This document shows, piece by piece, positions 24,700 through 34,273 of a DNA stretch of 64,000 bases. This DNA comes from Pseudomonadota bacterium (GTDB lineage: Bacteria > Myxococcota_A > Polyangia > Polyangiales > Polyangiaceae): NCBI GenBank assembly GCA_023398955.1, contig JAEWRL010000118.1:16252-80251 (forward strand), in the 5' to 3' direction. The translations under genes were made by a program, and so were the position numbers. The notes below the pieces were generated by a model. The model was given only the letters and a program-made list of their open reading frames with translations. It did not search any database and was not told the DNA's origin. Within the stretch, counting starts at the first letter, position 1, and each line of letters begins with the position of its first letter.

Positions 24700-25956
24700 C
24701 TAGGGGACGCGGACAGCTCGCTCCCGAGCGTACTTCGCGGCGAGCGCAAAGGTCTCTGAGCGTGAGGCTTTGGCGAGCTCCTCATACCGGATGGCGGCTT
24801 CCGTCAACCGGTCCTCGAAGGCGGCGTCGAGAGCTTTACTGGCCGCGTCGCGGGCCGGAGGTACCCCCGCGGGGGTGGGTCCGGCGAGCACCGCATGCTG
24901 CGTCGAGTCCACGGCTGAGGAGGCTGCGGGGACAGAGCTGCTAGCGGGGCCGGAAGTCGCGGCGCCATTTGTTGCAGGGGTAGTGGCCGACGCGGTGGGT
25001 CGCCCGGAAGCACTGGCGGGCGCAGCCGCAGGAACGCGGGAGCCCGACACCTTGGACCGGGGCTCCGGCGCGGGCTCCCAGATGACGGCGAAGTACCCGG
25101 CAAAGGGGAGGACGATCATAGTGATCCTCATGGGCCACGAGGTTCCCCGCCAGCCCGCCTTCATCCGAGCCAACGCCGAAGCCTTCGTCGCCGAGGTGCC
25201 GGTAGGAGTAACGTCACCTTCCTCCGGCAATGCCCGCTGCTCGCGGAAGGCGACGCCGCCCTCGTGCGATCCCACCTGGCCCGGCGGACCAATCAGCGGC
25301 GACCCCGCGAGTTCGCTCGCGGCGACCCGCTCCGCCAAGTTGCGCAGCGCCCCTCCATCACTCATCGTGCTCGGTGAAGCGTCCTCCCTCACCACGAGCG
25401 ATTCACCAGTGTCGATGACGAGGGTCGGAGGGGCCTCCCTGCGGTTTCCTCGGGCTGCTGCCCCATCCCCGGGTAGTGCACTGGAGGTCGCGCCGGGCGG
25501 GGCCCCCGACGCGCCCGCTGCAGCACGTGTCTCCAGGACCACCGTGTCGCGCGCCGAGGAACGTCGACGCGGGCCCTGCAGCAGTCCAGCGCCGTGGGGT
25601 GGATTGGATGAGAGCCCCACAGCCGGGATCTCCTCGCAATGCACTCGAAAACAGGCCCCATGGAAGACGATGTCCGAATTGACGGAAACTGGGGACCACC
25701 CTTCGGACAAAGGCGCGCCACCGACACTGACAACAGGGTCCGGCGGCCCCGGTGGAGGGGAAATGTGGAGTTGCCGACCGTCGAACGCCAAGTAGAACTG
25801 AACGTCCGGGACCCCAGGTGCGTCAACTAGCCACAGGCCCCGCCTTCCGACGCTGAACGGCTGAGTCTGCTCACCCCAGACGAACTCGTGCCGGGACGGG
25901 CTAGCAGCTCCGCTCACCACACTGACCACTGTACGGAGTGCCGGCATCTGTGTCAT
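24700..25956 (-). CDS. FHA-like domain membrane protein, last gene of Tad operon
   Basis: 418 residues from ATG 25956, overlapping the CpaF-2 stop (ATGA). The N-terminal 100 residues resemble a diverged FHA domain (FSVGRRGLWLV, DGRQLHISPPP, VNSDIVFHG). A long low-complexity Ala/Gly/Ser/Pro region follows, then one membrane segment (ITMIVLPFAGYFAVIW, about residue 300) and a periplasmic helical tail with a TPR-like end (ALDAAFEDRLTEAAIRYEELAKAS). The layout FHA, transmembrane, helical tail is shared with the gene at 27679. FHA domains bind phosphothreonine, so Ser/Thr kinase control of the machine is possible. Confidence 0.72.
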   Translation of the reverse strand: MTQMPALRTVVSVVSGAASPSRHEFVWGEQTQPFSVGRRGLWLVDAPGVPDVQFYLAFDGRQLHISPPPGPPDPVVSVGGAPLSEGWSPVSVNSDIVFHGACFRVHCEEIPAVGLSSNPPHGAGLLQGPRRRSSARDTVVLETRAAAGASGAPPGATSSALPGDGAAARGNRREAPPTLVIDTGESLVVREDASPSTMSDGGALRNLAERVAASELAGSPLIGPPGQVGSHEGGVAFREQRALPEEGDVTPTGTSATKASALARMKAGWRGTSWPMRITMIVLPFAGYFAVIWEPAPEPRSKVSGSRVPAAAPASASGRPTASATTPATNGAATSGPASSSVPAASSAVDSTQHAVLAGPTPAGVPPARDAASKALDAAFEDRLTEAAIRYEELAKASRSETFALAAKYARERAVRVP

Positions 25957-27110
25957 CGCGTGAGTTGTCCGTGCTGACCTGTGCCTGCAGCAGCCAGGGA
26001 CGCCTGGCGCGCGGCCTCGATGATTGGATCCGGAAGGGTGACGCCGTGCTCCTCGAGTTGATGCATGCACGTGGGGAGAACCCCCGTGGGGAGCAGCTCG
26101 CTCACGATACTCCCCTGCTGATCCATACCGTGATAGCGCCTTACGAAAATGTCCTGCAGGTTGTACTTCTGACGCTCGAGGTCGAAGCCGAGGACCTCCG
26201 TGATGTGCGTCACTTTGCGGCTCCCGTCCTGTAAGCGCGACACCTGCACGACGAGCTGAACTCCTGACCCGATCTGCGTCCGCATGGCGTTGAATGGCAT
26301 TTCCACGTCGCTCATCATCGCCATCGTCTCCAGACGAGTCATCGTATCACGGGGATAGCTCGCATGCAGCGTGCCCATGCATCCGCCGTGCCCGCTGGTC
26401 ATTGCTTGCACGATGTCGAGAGCCTCTCCCCCGCGTATCTCGCCGACGATGACGCGATCGGGGCGCATGCGCAGCGTCGCCCTGAACAGATCCCTGATGC
26501 TGACCGCGCCCCTCCCCTTGGGATCCGCGGGACGGGCTTCGAGCTGCACGACGTGCGGCTTTTGGAACTGGATCTCGCGCGAATCCTCGATGACGACGAC
26601 CCGCTCGCCATCCGGGATGAAGCTCGACAGCGCATTGAGCATGGAGGTCTTCCCACTGCCGGTCCCGCCGGCAATGATGACGTTGAGCTTCGCTATGACG
26701 AATGCCTGCAGGGCAGCCGCCGCCACGCCTGGCATCGAGCCAAACTGCACGAGGCGCTCGACGGTCAGCGTTTCCTTGAAGAAGCGACGGATTGCCACGT
26801 GGGGCCCATCCGGGGCAATCGGTGGGATCAGGGCCTCCACGCGCGAGCCGTCGGGGAATCGACCCTCGAGGATCGGATGCTCCTCGCTGACGCGTTTGCC
26901 GACGAATTGGGACAGGTTCCTGAGCGCCGCCATGAGCGCTTCGCGGGACGGAAAGCGCGCATCCGTGAGCTCGAGTTTCCCACGCCGTTCGATGTAAATC
27001 TGGTTCGGCCCATTGATCATGACCTCGCTGACCGAGGGGTCTTCGAGGAAGGGCACGATCGGTTCGAAGAACTGTAAGACGGTCTCCTCGAATATCTTCG
27101 TCGAGATCAT
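25953..27110 (-). CDS. cpaF: CpaF/TadA-type secretion ATPase, copy 2 (no FHA domain)
   Basis: 385 residues, the cytoplasmic hexameric ATPase type that powers Tad pilus assembly. N-terminal domain with PSVSEVMINGPNQIYIERRG; Walker A AGGTGSGKTSML; Asp box IEDSREIQ; Walker B region RVIVGEIRGGEALD; His box GTLHASYPRDT. All catalytic motifs are intact. It is preceded by AGGAGG and its ATG overlaps the TPR lipoprotein stop. The same operon encodes a second, FHA-fused CpaF at 30333, so this machine has two ATPases, perhaps one for extension and one for retraction or for a second cargo (inference). Confidence 0.93.
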   Translation of the reverse strand: MISTKIFEETVLQFFEPIVPFLEDPSVSEVMINGPNQIYIERRGKLELTDARFPSREALMAALRNLSQFVGKRVSEEHPILEGRFPDGSRVEALIPPIAPDGPHVAIRRFFKETLTVERLVQFGSMPGVAAAALQAFVIAKLNVIIAGGTGSGKTSMLNALSSFIPDGERVVVIEDSREIQFQKPHVVQLEARPADPKGRGAVSIRDLFRATLRMRPDRVIVGEIRGGEALDIVQAMTSGHGGCMGTLHASYPRDTMTRLETMAMMSDVEMPFNAMRTQIGSGVQLVVQVSRLQDGSRKVTHITEVLGFDLERQKYNLQDIFVRRYHGMDQQGSIVSELLPTGVLPTCMHQLEEHGVTLPDPIIEAARQASLAAAGTGQHGQLTR

Positions 27111-27682
27111 GGGTCGCTCCTCCTGAGGCGAGCGCGCGCACGCTCTGCCAGTGGACCGCTCGGGCTCAGGCGCAGGTACTGCACGTCGTGATAGTCGGCC
27201 CTCTCCACGAGCTCCCCCTGCTCGCGCAACACGGTCGCGAGCGCGAAGTGCGCGTCAGGCCACTCGGGACGCGCACGGACCACTTCCTCCAGGTACTTCT
27301 GCGCATTCGCCGTATCTCCGATCACGGCAAAGATGGAGCCTGCGGCAAACCTGACCTCGATGTCGCTTGGATGCCGATACAGGTAATCCTGTGCGTACTG
27401 GAGCGCGGCTGGGTACCGCTGATCGACGACGCAGACACGGATGAGACGCTGCACGATCTGCCTTTCGTCGCCCCCCGCCTTCAGAGCCGCCACGTAGTAC
27501 TGTTCGGCGCGAATCATGTCGCCCAGGGACGCCGACGCCTCTCCCTTCCGGAAGAGCTGGTCCGCGCTCGACTCCCTCTCGATGGTCTCCCGGTCCTTCT
27601 GCGCTTGCGTCATGGCGCTGCCGCAAGCACTCGTGGCGAACGCGAGGGTCAGGAGCACCCCGATGACAGTCAGAGGCTTCAC
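27107..27682 (-). CDS. tadD: TadD-like TPR lipoprotein
   Basis: 191 residues. Signal peptide with lipobox TSACG (Cys about residue 20), then three to four tetratricopeptide-like repeats (ADQLFRKGEASASLGDMIRAEQYY, YPAALQYAQDYLYRHP, AQKYLEEVVRARPEWPDAHFAL). TadD-type lipoproteins act at the outer membrane as pilotins or scaffolds of the secretin. Both ends overlap neighbours by ATGA, indicating strict co-translation. Confidence 0.85.
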   Translation of the reverse strand: MKPLTVIGVLLTLAFATSACGSAMTQAQKDRETIERESSADQLFRKGEASASLGDMIRAEQYYVAALKAGGDERQIVQRLIRVCVVDQRYPAALQYAQDYLYRHPSDIEVRFAAGSIFAVIGDTANAQKYLEEVVRARPEWPDAHFALATVLREQGELVERADYHDVQYLRLSPSGPLAERARARLRRSDP

Positions 27683-28551
27683 CTTTTGCCCTTCGAGGTC
27701 TTTGCCTCCAGCTGTTTGGAGACTTGGCCGAGCCAGGTGACGTACTTGCCAGTTTGCCCGTCCGTCAACTTGCGCAGCACGTTGACGTCCTGAAGGGCGA
27801 TCTCATAGTCCTCGACCTTCAACATGTGAGAGAGGCGCAAGCGCCGGGTGCGGAAGTCCAGGGTCAAGTCTTGCTTCAGTGTGGCCGCAGACTCCAAGGC
27901 CTCGGTCGCTCGCTCTGCCAGCCCCCCCTCCTTGAAGCATGCTGCTGCGGTCTCGTAGAGGACGACGGCCGCAGTGCCCTCCGAAGTGTCGAATGGCATT
28001 CGCTCTCGCTTGCCTTCGGCGGCGCTCAGCTGATCCTCCGCAAGGGCCGTCGCCTTGACCGGGTTGGATTGGGGGCACGTGCGCTCGACTGCCTTGAACA
28101 ACTCCATGTCCTGCGTGGGGGGCGGGACGATGGGCGCCTCGCTCTCGGCGAGGAGCAGGTACATCGCGGCACCGAAGGCAGCGATGAGTCCGAGCTGGAC
28201 CACGGGACTGGACTCCTTCTTCTTCGATGCTGACGCGCCTGCTCCCTCGGCCGCGTCAGCAACGAAGGTGACGAAGATCCGCACCTGGCCGATTCCCAGC
28301 ACGTCGTTTGGCGTCAGGACGCTCTGCGTGAGCGGCATATCCCGAACCGTGGCCGGTGGCTTGTCGACCTTGGCCTCGGCCCGGAGGGTTCCCCCGATGA
28401 CCTCGATGAGAACGTGCTCGTAGGCTGCCTGATCCACGGGAAGGCGCACGTCGCAGTGCGACGCGCTGCCGATGAGAGCGCGCTCGCTCTCCACGACGGC
28501 GGACTCCCGATGACCGGAGGGATGACGGATGTCGAACTGAATGATGCCCAT
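27679..28551 (-). CDS. FHA-domain membrane protein of Tad operon
   Basis: 290 residues. The N-terminal FHA-like domain (RALIGSASHCDVRLP, AAYEHVLIEV, LTPNDVLGIGQVRIFV) is followed by a Lys/Ser stretch and one transmembrane segment (VVQLGLIAAFGAAMYLLL, about 135-152). The C-terminal half is helical and probably periplasmic, ending in a Lys-rich tail. It may be an inner-membrane platform component that recruits phosphorylated partners or the ATPase. Companion of the similarly built protein at 24700. Confidence 0.78.
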   Translation of the reverse strand: MGIIQFDIRHPSGHRESAVVESERALIGSASHCDVRLPVDQAAYEHVLIEVIGGTLRAEAKVDKPPATVRDMPLTQSVLTPNDVLGIGQVRIFVTFVADAAEGAGASASKKKESSPVVQLGLIAAFGAAMYLLLAESEAPIVPPPTQDMELFKAVERTCPQSNPVKATALAEDQLSAAEGKRERMPFDTSEGTAAVVLYETAAACFKEGGLAERATEALESAATLKQDLTLDFRTRRLRLSHMLKVEDYEIALQDVNVLRKLTDGQTGKYVTWLGQVSKQLEAKTSKGKR

Positions 28552-28573
28552 GTTGCCCCGCGCTATGTCCTCA

Positions 28574-29476
28574 TTACGAAGCCTGAACTCTCATCACTAT
28601 GGGAGCGACGATCAGGATCAGAATGGCCAGGAAGACCAGGATCAGCGGCCCGAGCATCGCGACGCCGGCCTTGGCCGCTGCCTCTTCGGCTCGGACGGTG
28701 CGCTTGCGGCGTGCGACCTCCGCCTGGATGCGCAGGACATCCGCGACGGGGTTGCCGCGAAGCTCTGCCTGGACCACCGCGCCCACGAACTCGATGACCA
28801 GATCGGCGGGGATTCGCGCCGCGAAGGCTTCGAGGGCCTCCCGACGAGTCCGCCCGAGCTGCAGGTTCTGGAGCATCAGTGTGAACTCCTCGACCACGGG
28901 ATCCGTCGCGTTGCCGGACTTCTCCACGACCTGTCGGACCGCGCCCGGAAAGTCCAGCCCCGCGCCGACAGCGAGAGCGAGCAGGTCGATGGCATAGGGC
29001 AACCGGCGGGTGACTTCCTTCATGCGATCTGCAGCGCCGCTGGATATGCGCATGTAGGGCTGCGCGGCGCAGAGGAGAAGACCAGCGATGGCAATGATGT
29101 TGCCCATGCCAGAGAGCCACCCCAGAACGAAGCCCACGGTTCCACCGACCAGCCCCGTGACCAAGCTGAGCCCGACTACTTCCTCCGGCAGTAGCCCCAT
29201 GAAATCGCCGGACAGAGAGATGCGCCGGTTCAAGTCGTCGTGCAGGCGCTTGGACATGAGGCCGTAGCAGCGGGCCCCGAGCCAGCGGACGAGAGGTTCC
29301 ACGGAAGACCAGAGGGGCACGCTCTCTAGCGCGCGCTGGCGCTTGAGGCCGCGCAGACCCAGCCTCTTCCCGCTGGCCGTGGGCGCCGTCGCCGCAGCCC
29401 ACGTGATCGCGAAGAGCCCGCTCGCGACTGCAGCGACCGCGAGCCATTGAAGGAGCGTCAGTCGGTCCAGGCTCAT
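28574..29476 (-). CDS. tadC: TadC-type inner-membrane platform protein
   Basis: 300 residues. An N-terminal membrane segment (LQWLAVAAVASGLFAITWAA), a cytoplasmic region, and the T2SS F-like domain (RRLPYAIDLLALAVGAGLDFPGAVRQVVEKSG, LQLGRTRREALEAFAARIP) with C-terminal membrane helices (MLGPLILVFLAILILIVAPIV). TadB and TadC form the platform on which CpaF drives pilin insertion. The ATG overlaps the TadB stop (ATGA). Confidence 0.92.
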   Translation of the reverse strand: MSLDRLTLLQWLAVAAVASGLFAITWAAATAPTASGKRLGLRGLKRQRALESVPLWSSVEPLVRWLGARCYGLMSKRLHDDLNRRISLSGDFMGLLPEEVVGLSLVTGLVGGTVGFVLGWLSGMGNIIAIAGLLLCAAQPYMRISSGAADRMKEVTRRLPYAIDLLALAVGAGLDFPGAVRQVVEKSGNATDPVVEEFTLMLQNLQLGRTRREALEAFAARIPADLVIEFVGAVVQAELRGNPVADVLRIQAEVARRKRTVRAEEAAAKAGVAMLGPLILVFLAILILIVAPIVMRVQAS

Positions 29477-30336
29477 AGATCCACCTTGAGGACTCGGCGC
29501 GCCACGAGCAGCGCCGCAAGCCAGAGGATGAGTGCCACACCCGTGATCAGGCTGCCGACGAAGGTCGTCTGAAGCGGCGTGAAGTACTCCGGGTCGACGA
29601 GAACGAAGATATAGGAGATCACGAAGGGAAAAACCGCGAGCACCCAGAGCTGAGCCCGCGCCTCGGCAGTCTTGGTCTTGACCACTCCCTGGAGCCGATT
29701 CATCTCGCGAATCGTCGCGGCGGTCGTCTCCAGGACGTGCGGGAGATTGCCCCCCACCTGGAGACCGATGAGCAGCGACGAGAGGGCCGCGTCGAGCTCG
29801 GTGCTGCGGAGACGACCGGTCATGTTCAGCAGCGCCTGCTCGAGCGAGCTTCCTACGCGCATCTCCTTGAGGAGTCGATCGATCTCCTGCTGCATGGGCG
29901 CTGGCAAGATGGGAGCCAGAGAGGCAACGGCTGCCGAAGGACTGGGCACCGTCTTCAGGGCATTCGCCAACCCGAGTATGAATCCGTCGACCTGCGCCTC
30001 GAGCTTGCTGATGTGTTCTTTGCGCTTCCGCTGCAGGTGAATGCTCGGTCCAAGCGCCACCAGGGCGACCCCGGCATACCAGTAGGGAATGGCAAGCCAC
30101 ATGCCCAAGCCCGTCATGACGGCTGCGAGGACGAGCTGTATCGCGGCGATGCGCTCGCCGGATCCGCTAAGAAAGAGCAGGCGGAGGTGCCGGTTCAGGC
30201 TCGCGATGTACTGGCGGTAGTAACGGGTCAGGATCGTATCCCCCGACAGCGTGTCGTAGGCGATGATCCCGATCCCGAGAGCGACGAGGACGATTCCACC
30301 GTGTCGCATCAGCAGCGGGGAGAGGGCCCAGGTCAC
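29473..30336 (-). CDS. tadB: TadB-type inner-membrane platform protein
   Basis: 287 residues with two N-terminal membrane helices, a T2SS F domain (VDGFILGLANALKTVPSPSAAVASL, RVGSSLEQALLNMTGRL, VGGNLPHVLETTAATIREM) and two C-terminal helices (VLAVFPFVISYIFVLV; LITGVALILWLAALLV). It is the partner of TadC in the pilus platform. Overlaps the upstream FHA-CpaF gene and the downstream TadC gene. Confidence 0.93.
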   Translation of the reverse strand: MTWALSPLLMRHGGIVLVALGIGIIAYDTLSGDTILTRYYRQYIASLNRHLRLLFLSGSGERIAAIQLVLAAVMTGLGMWLAIPYWYAGVALVALGPSIHLQRKRKEHISKLEAQVDGFILGLANALKTVPSPSAAVASLAPILPAPMQQEIDRLLKEMRVGSSLEQALLNMTGRLRSTELDAALSSLLIGLQVGGNLPHVLETTAATIREMNRLQGVVKTKTAEARAQLWVLAVFPFVISYIFVLVDPEYFTPLQTTFVGSLITGVALILWLAALLVARRVLKVDL

Positions 30337-32087
30337 AGGTAGCGCTCCCCTGGCTTGATGAGGCCCATGACGAGGAACTGGTCGAGGAAGCTTGGTAGAA
30401 AGCCGGTCGCGCGGAACTCTCCAACGACAGCGCCATCGGGCGCGGTGCCGGTACGAATGAAACGGAAGATATCCACCATCTCGATATCTCCCTCGTCTCC
30501 GACGCCGGTCACCTCGCTGATGGCGGTGATTTTGCGACTGCCGTCGGAGAGACGCGACTGTTGGACCAGCAGGTGGACCGCCCCGGCGATCTGCTCGCGA
30601 ATCGCTCGCACCGGCAGCTCGAGCCCGGACATGAGCACCAAGGTCTCCAGACGCGCGATCGCCTCGCGCGGTGAGTTCGCGTGAGTCGTGGTGAGCGACC
30701 CATCGTGACCCGTGTTCATGGCTTGCAACATGTCCAGCGCCTCACCCCCACGGCATTCGCCGACGACGATCCGGTCCGGTCGCATGCGCAAGGCGTTCTT
30801 GACGAGGTCGCGGATCGTGTACTCGCCCTTTCCCTCCATGTTGGCGGGCCGGGTCTCGAGGGAGACGACATGCGGCTGATTCAGCTGCAGCTCTGCGGCA
30901 TCCTCGATGGTGACGATGCGTTCCCCGGGCGGGATGGCGGCCGATAGCACGTTGAGGAGCGTGGTCTTCCCGCTGCCAGTGCCCCCCGCGATCACGATGT
31001 TCTTCTTCGCCATCACGCTTCGCGTCAAAAAGCGCCCCATCTCCATCGTCAGGGCGCCGAAGCTCACGAGCTTGTCGAGGGTAAGGGGCGACTTCGAGAA
31101 CTTCCGAATGGTGATGGCGGACCCGCGCAGGGCGAGGGGGCGAATCACCGCATTGACGCGTGAACCGTCGCGCAAGCGTGCGTCGACGATGGGCGAAGAC
31201 TCGTCGATGCGGCGCCCGAGGGGTGTCACGATGCGCTCGATGATCGCACGGACCCGCTCGTCGTCGGTGAAGCGAGCTTGCGCACGCGAGAGCTTGCCCG
31301 CCCGCTCGACGTAGATGGTATCGGGGTCGACAACCATGATCTCGCTGACGAGCGGATCGCTGACGAGGCTCTCGAGCGGCCCAAGTCCCAAGGCCTCATC
31401 CACCATCTCACCGACCAGAGCATCCCGATCCACATCCTCCGGGATACGTTGATCGAGGGACTGCACGATGCGACGCAGGGCGGTCAAGACCTTGGGCCGC
31501 AATGAGGGGTCATCGAGGCGCGCGGCCTCGACAGTGGCCAAGTCCAAGTGCTCCAGGAGCAACCGGTGGATCTCCCGGCGAAGCTCGACGGCGGCAACCC
31601 GCTCGGCGAACTGCGCGAGCTCCCTGTTCCGCTCTTCGGCGCCTCCTCGCGACGCAGGTGGTGCAGGATCCGTGGGCCTCTGCTCGGCACGAGCCTGGCC
31701 TACCACGTCGCCCGCAGCAGCGCCTCGCACGGGGTCGACCGGTGGCGAGCCTTGATCCGGGTCTCGGCGCTGCGGGTTGGGGGGCGCGCGATACCCGAGA
31801 GGCACGACCATGATGGTGAATTCACCGATTGTCAGAGGGGTCCCGAGGGGGACCTGGGCCGCGCCATTATTGACGAACCGCGTCCCCGCGAGGGTTCCGT
31901 TGCGGGAAGTGTCCCGCACCTGAAGCATGGCGCCGACCACCTCGACGCTGGCGTGGTTTCGCGAGACGTGGCCGCTCTCGAGCGCCAGCGCGCACTCGGG
32001 CCCTCGCCCGATGGTCAGCGGCTTCGTCCCATCGACCCGGCGTCGTTCCTGGCCGTTACCGCTCGATATGACGACTTCCAGTTGCAT
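30333..32087 (-). CDS. cpaF: FHA domain fused to CpaF/TadA-type secretion ATPase
   Basis: 584 residues. Residues 1-95 are a clear FHA domain (LTIGRGPECALALE, GHVSRNHASVEV, DTSRNGTLAGTRFVNNG), then a Pro-rich linker and the CpaF ATPase: SDPLVSEIMVVDPDTIYVERAG, Walker A AGGTGSGKTTLLN, Asp box IEDAAELQLNQPHVVSLETRP, VVGECRGGEALDMLQAM and TTHANSPREA. FHA-fused CpaF is typical of myxobacterial Tad-like systems; it couples motor activity to Ser/Thr phosphorylation. All catalytic motifs are intact. Confidence 0.94.
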   Translation of the reverse strand: MQLEVVISSGNGQERRRVDGTKPLTIGRGPECALALESGHVSRNHASVEVVGAMLQVRDTSRNGTLAGTRFVNNGAAQVPLGTPLTIGEFTIMVVPLGYRAPPNPQRRDPDQGSPPVDPVRGAAAGDVVGQARAEQRPTDPAPPASRGGAEERNRELAQFAERVAAVELRREIHRLLLEHLDLATVEAARLDDPSLRPKVLTALRRIVQSLDQRIPEDVDRDALVGEMVDEALGLGPLESLVSDPLVSEIMVVDPDTIYVERAGKLSRAQARFTDDERVRAIIERIVTPLGRRIDESSPIVDARLRDGSRVNAVIRPLALRGSAITIRKFSKSPLTLDKLVSFGALTMEMGRFLTRSVMAKKNIVIAGGTGSGKTTLLNVLSAAIPPGERIVTIEDAAELQLNQPHVVSLETRPANMEGKGEYTIRDLVKNALRMRPDRIVVGECRGGEALDMLQAMNTGHDGSLTTTHANSPREAIARLETLVLMSGLELPVRAIREQIAGAVHLLVQQSRLSDGSRKITAISEVTGVGDEGDIEMVDIFRFIRTGTAPDGAVVGEFRATGFLPSFLDQFLVMGLIKPGERYL

Positions 32088-32117
32088 GGTCTCACCCGCG
32101 TTGCGCGTGACCTGGCA

Positions 32118-33446
32118 TCAGCGAGGGATGTCCACGCCGCCGCCAGGACGACTGTCGAACGCCCGCACTTCCTCCAGATCGCCGTCGTACTCCTCGAACT
32201 TCCTCAAGGCGCGGTCAACCATCTCGGCTCCAGCTGTGGGCACCGCCTGGATGACGCTGGGCACGACGAAGATGGCTCCCTCCGTCTCGAGGCGTGAACG
32301 AGAATGCGAGCCGAAGAGGAACCCGAGCAGCGGGATTTCGCTGAGCCCGGGGAGTCCTGTGACGCTCCGCTCCAGGGATTCCGATCGGATCCCGGACAGA
32401 ACCAGGGACTGCCCGAGCTTGAGGCTCACGTTCGTTGTGAGCTTCGACACCATACGACCCGGTAGCGGTGTCCCCGCAGCCGAAGCCGTGAGATCGCTCA
32501 CGTCGGCGACGAGGCTCAGATGAAGCTCGCGACTGGCCTCGTCATAGCTCGGTAGAACAGTGATGGCAGTGCCATAGAGTATCTTCTCGATTCCGATCGT
32601 CAGGCCCGTGTTGACGGCGAAGTTCTGCTCGCCGCCGCTGGAGTAGCTCGCCTCTGCTTCGTTGTTCGTGATGACCGTTGCATGCTTCAGGACCTTCGCC
32701 CACCCGTTGCGCGAAGCCAGGTCCAGGCGAGGCAGTGCCTCTCCGCTGATGGTTGCCGTCGCGGAGCTGGGCGCTGATGCGAGGAAATCATAATTGTACT
32801 CTGCCGTGACATTCCCCACGACAGTTTGGGGCCAGGCGATACCAACGCCATAGCTCGAATTTCGGTCGTACTGCACGAAGTAGAAGTCGATGCGGATCAG
32901 GTGCTTCTTGATCTCCGCGCCCCCGCGCGGCGCGCCTCCGATGCGCCCTATTTCGGCGAGCGACATCACCTGATTGGGATAGAGCGAGGCGACCTGCTGG
33001 ACCCGCCGCAGGTCCGCTTCGGTCGCGACCTGACCGTCGATCACGATCTGCGCCCCAATCCGGCGGGTCCGAACCCCCATGCCTGCCAGCAGCTGCTCGA
33101 GCTCCTTCTCGACCTGATCGGGGGACCGTGCGAAGACGTTGATGTTCAACGTGCGCTGACTGCCGTCCGTATGAATCAGTAGGAGCGTCGTCGAGCCGGG
33201 CTTGCGCCCTACTATCACGAACTGGCTGGCATCAGTGGTCAGCTTGACGTCAACGACGCCCGCGATACCCTCGGAGTAGTTCTTGACGTTGCGTGCCGAA
33301 ATCGTGCGAGTCTCGCCCACGGCCAACGCGATCTCATTGGCGTCCTCCGACGGGGCTTCCGCTGCCTGGGCATGAGCCGATGGCGATGGGGCAGCAGAGA
33401 AGAGCAAGCACGCCAGCGAAATGGCGATGGACCCTAGGCGCTTCAT
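32118..33446 (-). CDS. cpaC: CpaC/RcpA-type secretin
   Basis: 442 residues. Signal peptide ending SPSAHAQA, a pilus-assembly N-domain (LAVGETRTISARNVKNYSEGIAGVVDV, VIVGRKPGSTTLLLI), a BON-like region (GAQIVIDGQVATEADLRRVQQVASLYP) and the secretin beta domain ending FGSHSRSRLETEGAIFVVPSV. It forms the outer-membrane pore for pilus or substrate passage. Overlaps the CpaB stop by ATGA. Confidence 0.92.
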   Translation of the reverse strand: MKRLGSIAISLACLLFSAAPSPSAHAQAAEAPSEDANEIALAVGETRTISARNVKNYSEGIAGVVDVKLTTDASQFVIVGRKPGSTTLLLIHTDGSQRTLNINVFARSPDQVEKELEQLLAGMGVRTRRIGAQIVIDGQVATEADLRRVQQVASLYPNQVMSLAEIGRIGGAPRGGAEIKKHLIRIDFYFVQYDRNSSYGVGIAWPQTVVGNVTAEYNYDFLASAPSSATATISGEALPRLDLASRNGWAKVLKHATVITNNEAEASYSSGGEQNFAVNTGLTIGIEKILYGTAITVLPSYDEASRELHLSLVADVSDLTASAAGTPLPGRMVSKLTTNVSLKLGQSLVLSGIRSESLERSVTGLPGLSEIPLLGFLFGSHSRSRLETEGAIFVVPSVIQAVPTAGAEMVDRALRKFEEYDGDLEEVRAFDSRPGGGVDIPR

Positions 33447-34213
33447 TGATTGATCCCTCTTTCGAGCCGAACGGGCCGAGTGCGACGCTGACTCTGGACG
33501 GCTTGGCGCGCCGCAGTGTCGAACAACTCGGCCCGGCTCACGTCTGGCGGCACTTCCTGAGTTCTCGGATCGTTGTTGCTCCGCACTATCGCGGAAACAC
33601 GACCTATCGTCATAGCGAGGCTGAGGAGCTGCGCCTCCTGCAGTGTTACGCTCACCGTCAAGAGGCTGGAGCGAGTGACGGGGCTCCGCTCGGTGCTCCT
33701 TTCGACGCTGGTATCGAGCCCTGCCGCCAGCACCAGGACGCGCTGCAAGAGCACGCTCGCTGTACGTCCCTCACCATCGACGCTGAGCAGATCGACGAAG
33801 TCGCCTGGACGGATCAGCTGCAGGACTTCATCGTGGGCAACGCGAATCGGCATAGCCCGATTCCCTGGTTGCACCAGGGAGCTGAGGTCACGGTGCTCGT
33901 CGCTCGTCGCGACGACATCCGTCCAAACAAGGGTCTGCAGCACGGGCACTTTGGTGACGGTGCGCAGATTCAAGAGCTTGCCACGATCCGCCGCGCGAAT
34001 CGCACGATCGTCGACATACGCCTGTGGTATCGACCGCACGCCCAACTGCTCCGCGGTAATGACGCTGCCTCGCTCGATGGGCTGCGCCGCGACCAACACG
34101 TCGACCTTGGCACCGCCCGAGGCTTCCTCCTCGAAGCGCTGCATGTACAGGATCTGCAGAACCACCCCCAAGAGGGCGACGGCGACGCCTAACAACAGGG
34201 GACGAGCTTTCAT
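33443..34213 (-). CDS. cpaB: CpaB/RcpC-type Flp pilus assembly protein
   Basis: 256 residues from ATG 34213 (MKARPLLLGVAVALLG signal anchor). A SAF/antifreeze-like domain follows (VDVLVAAQPIERGSVITAEQLGVRSIP) and the CpaB core (RAMPIRVAHDEVLQLIRPGDFVDLLS). It is periplasmic and interacts with the secretin. An upstream in-frame ATG exists at 34270 but would disturb the signal anchor. Confidence 0.9.
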   Translation of the reverse strand: MKARPLLLGVAVALLGVVLQILYMQRFEEEASGGAKVDVLVAAQPIERGSVITAEQLGVRSIPQAYVDDRAIRAADRGKLLNLRTVTKVPVLQTLVWTDVVATSDEHRDLSSLVQPGNRAMPIRVAHDEVLQLIRPGDFVDLLSVDGEGRTASVLLQRVLVLAAGLDTSVERSTERSPVTRSSLLTVSVTLQEAQLLSLAMTIGRVSAIVRSNNDPRTQEVPPDVSRAELFDTAARQAVQSQRRTRPVRLERGINQ

Positions 34214-34273
34214 AGGTGCTGGGATGCCCTTCTCTGCCCGGCTACTGCGGGCAGGAGGAAAATGCCGCACTCG

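Noticed and set aside
24517..24700. Sigma-54 promoter upstream of the ORP-like operon
   Set aside because: Searched by eye on both strands for TGGCAC-N5-TTGC; the best candidate matched too few positions.
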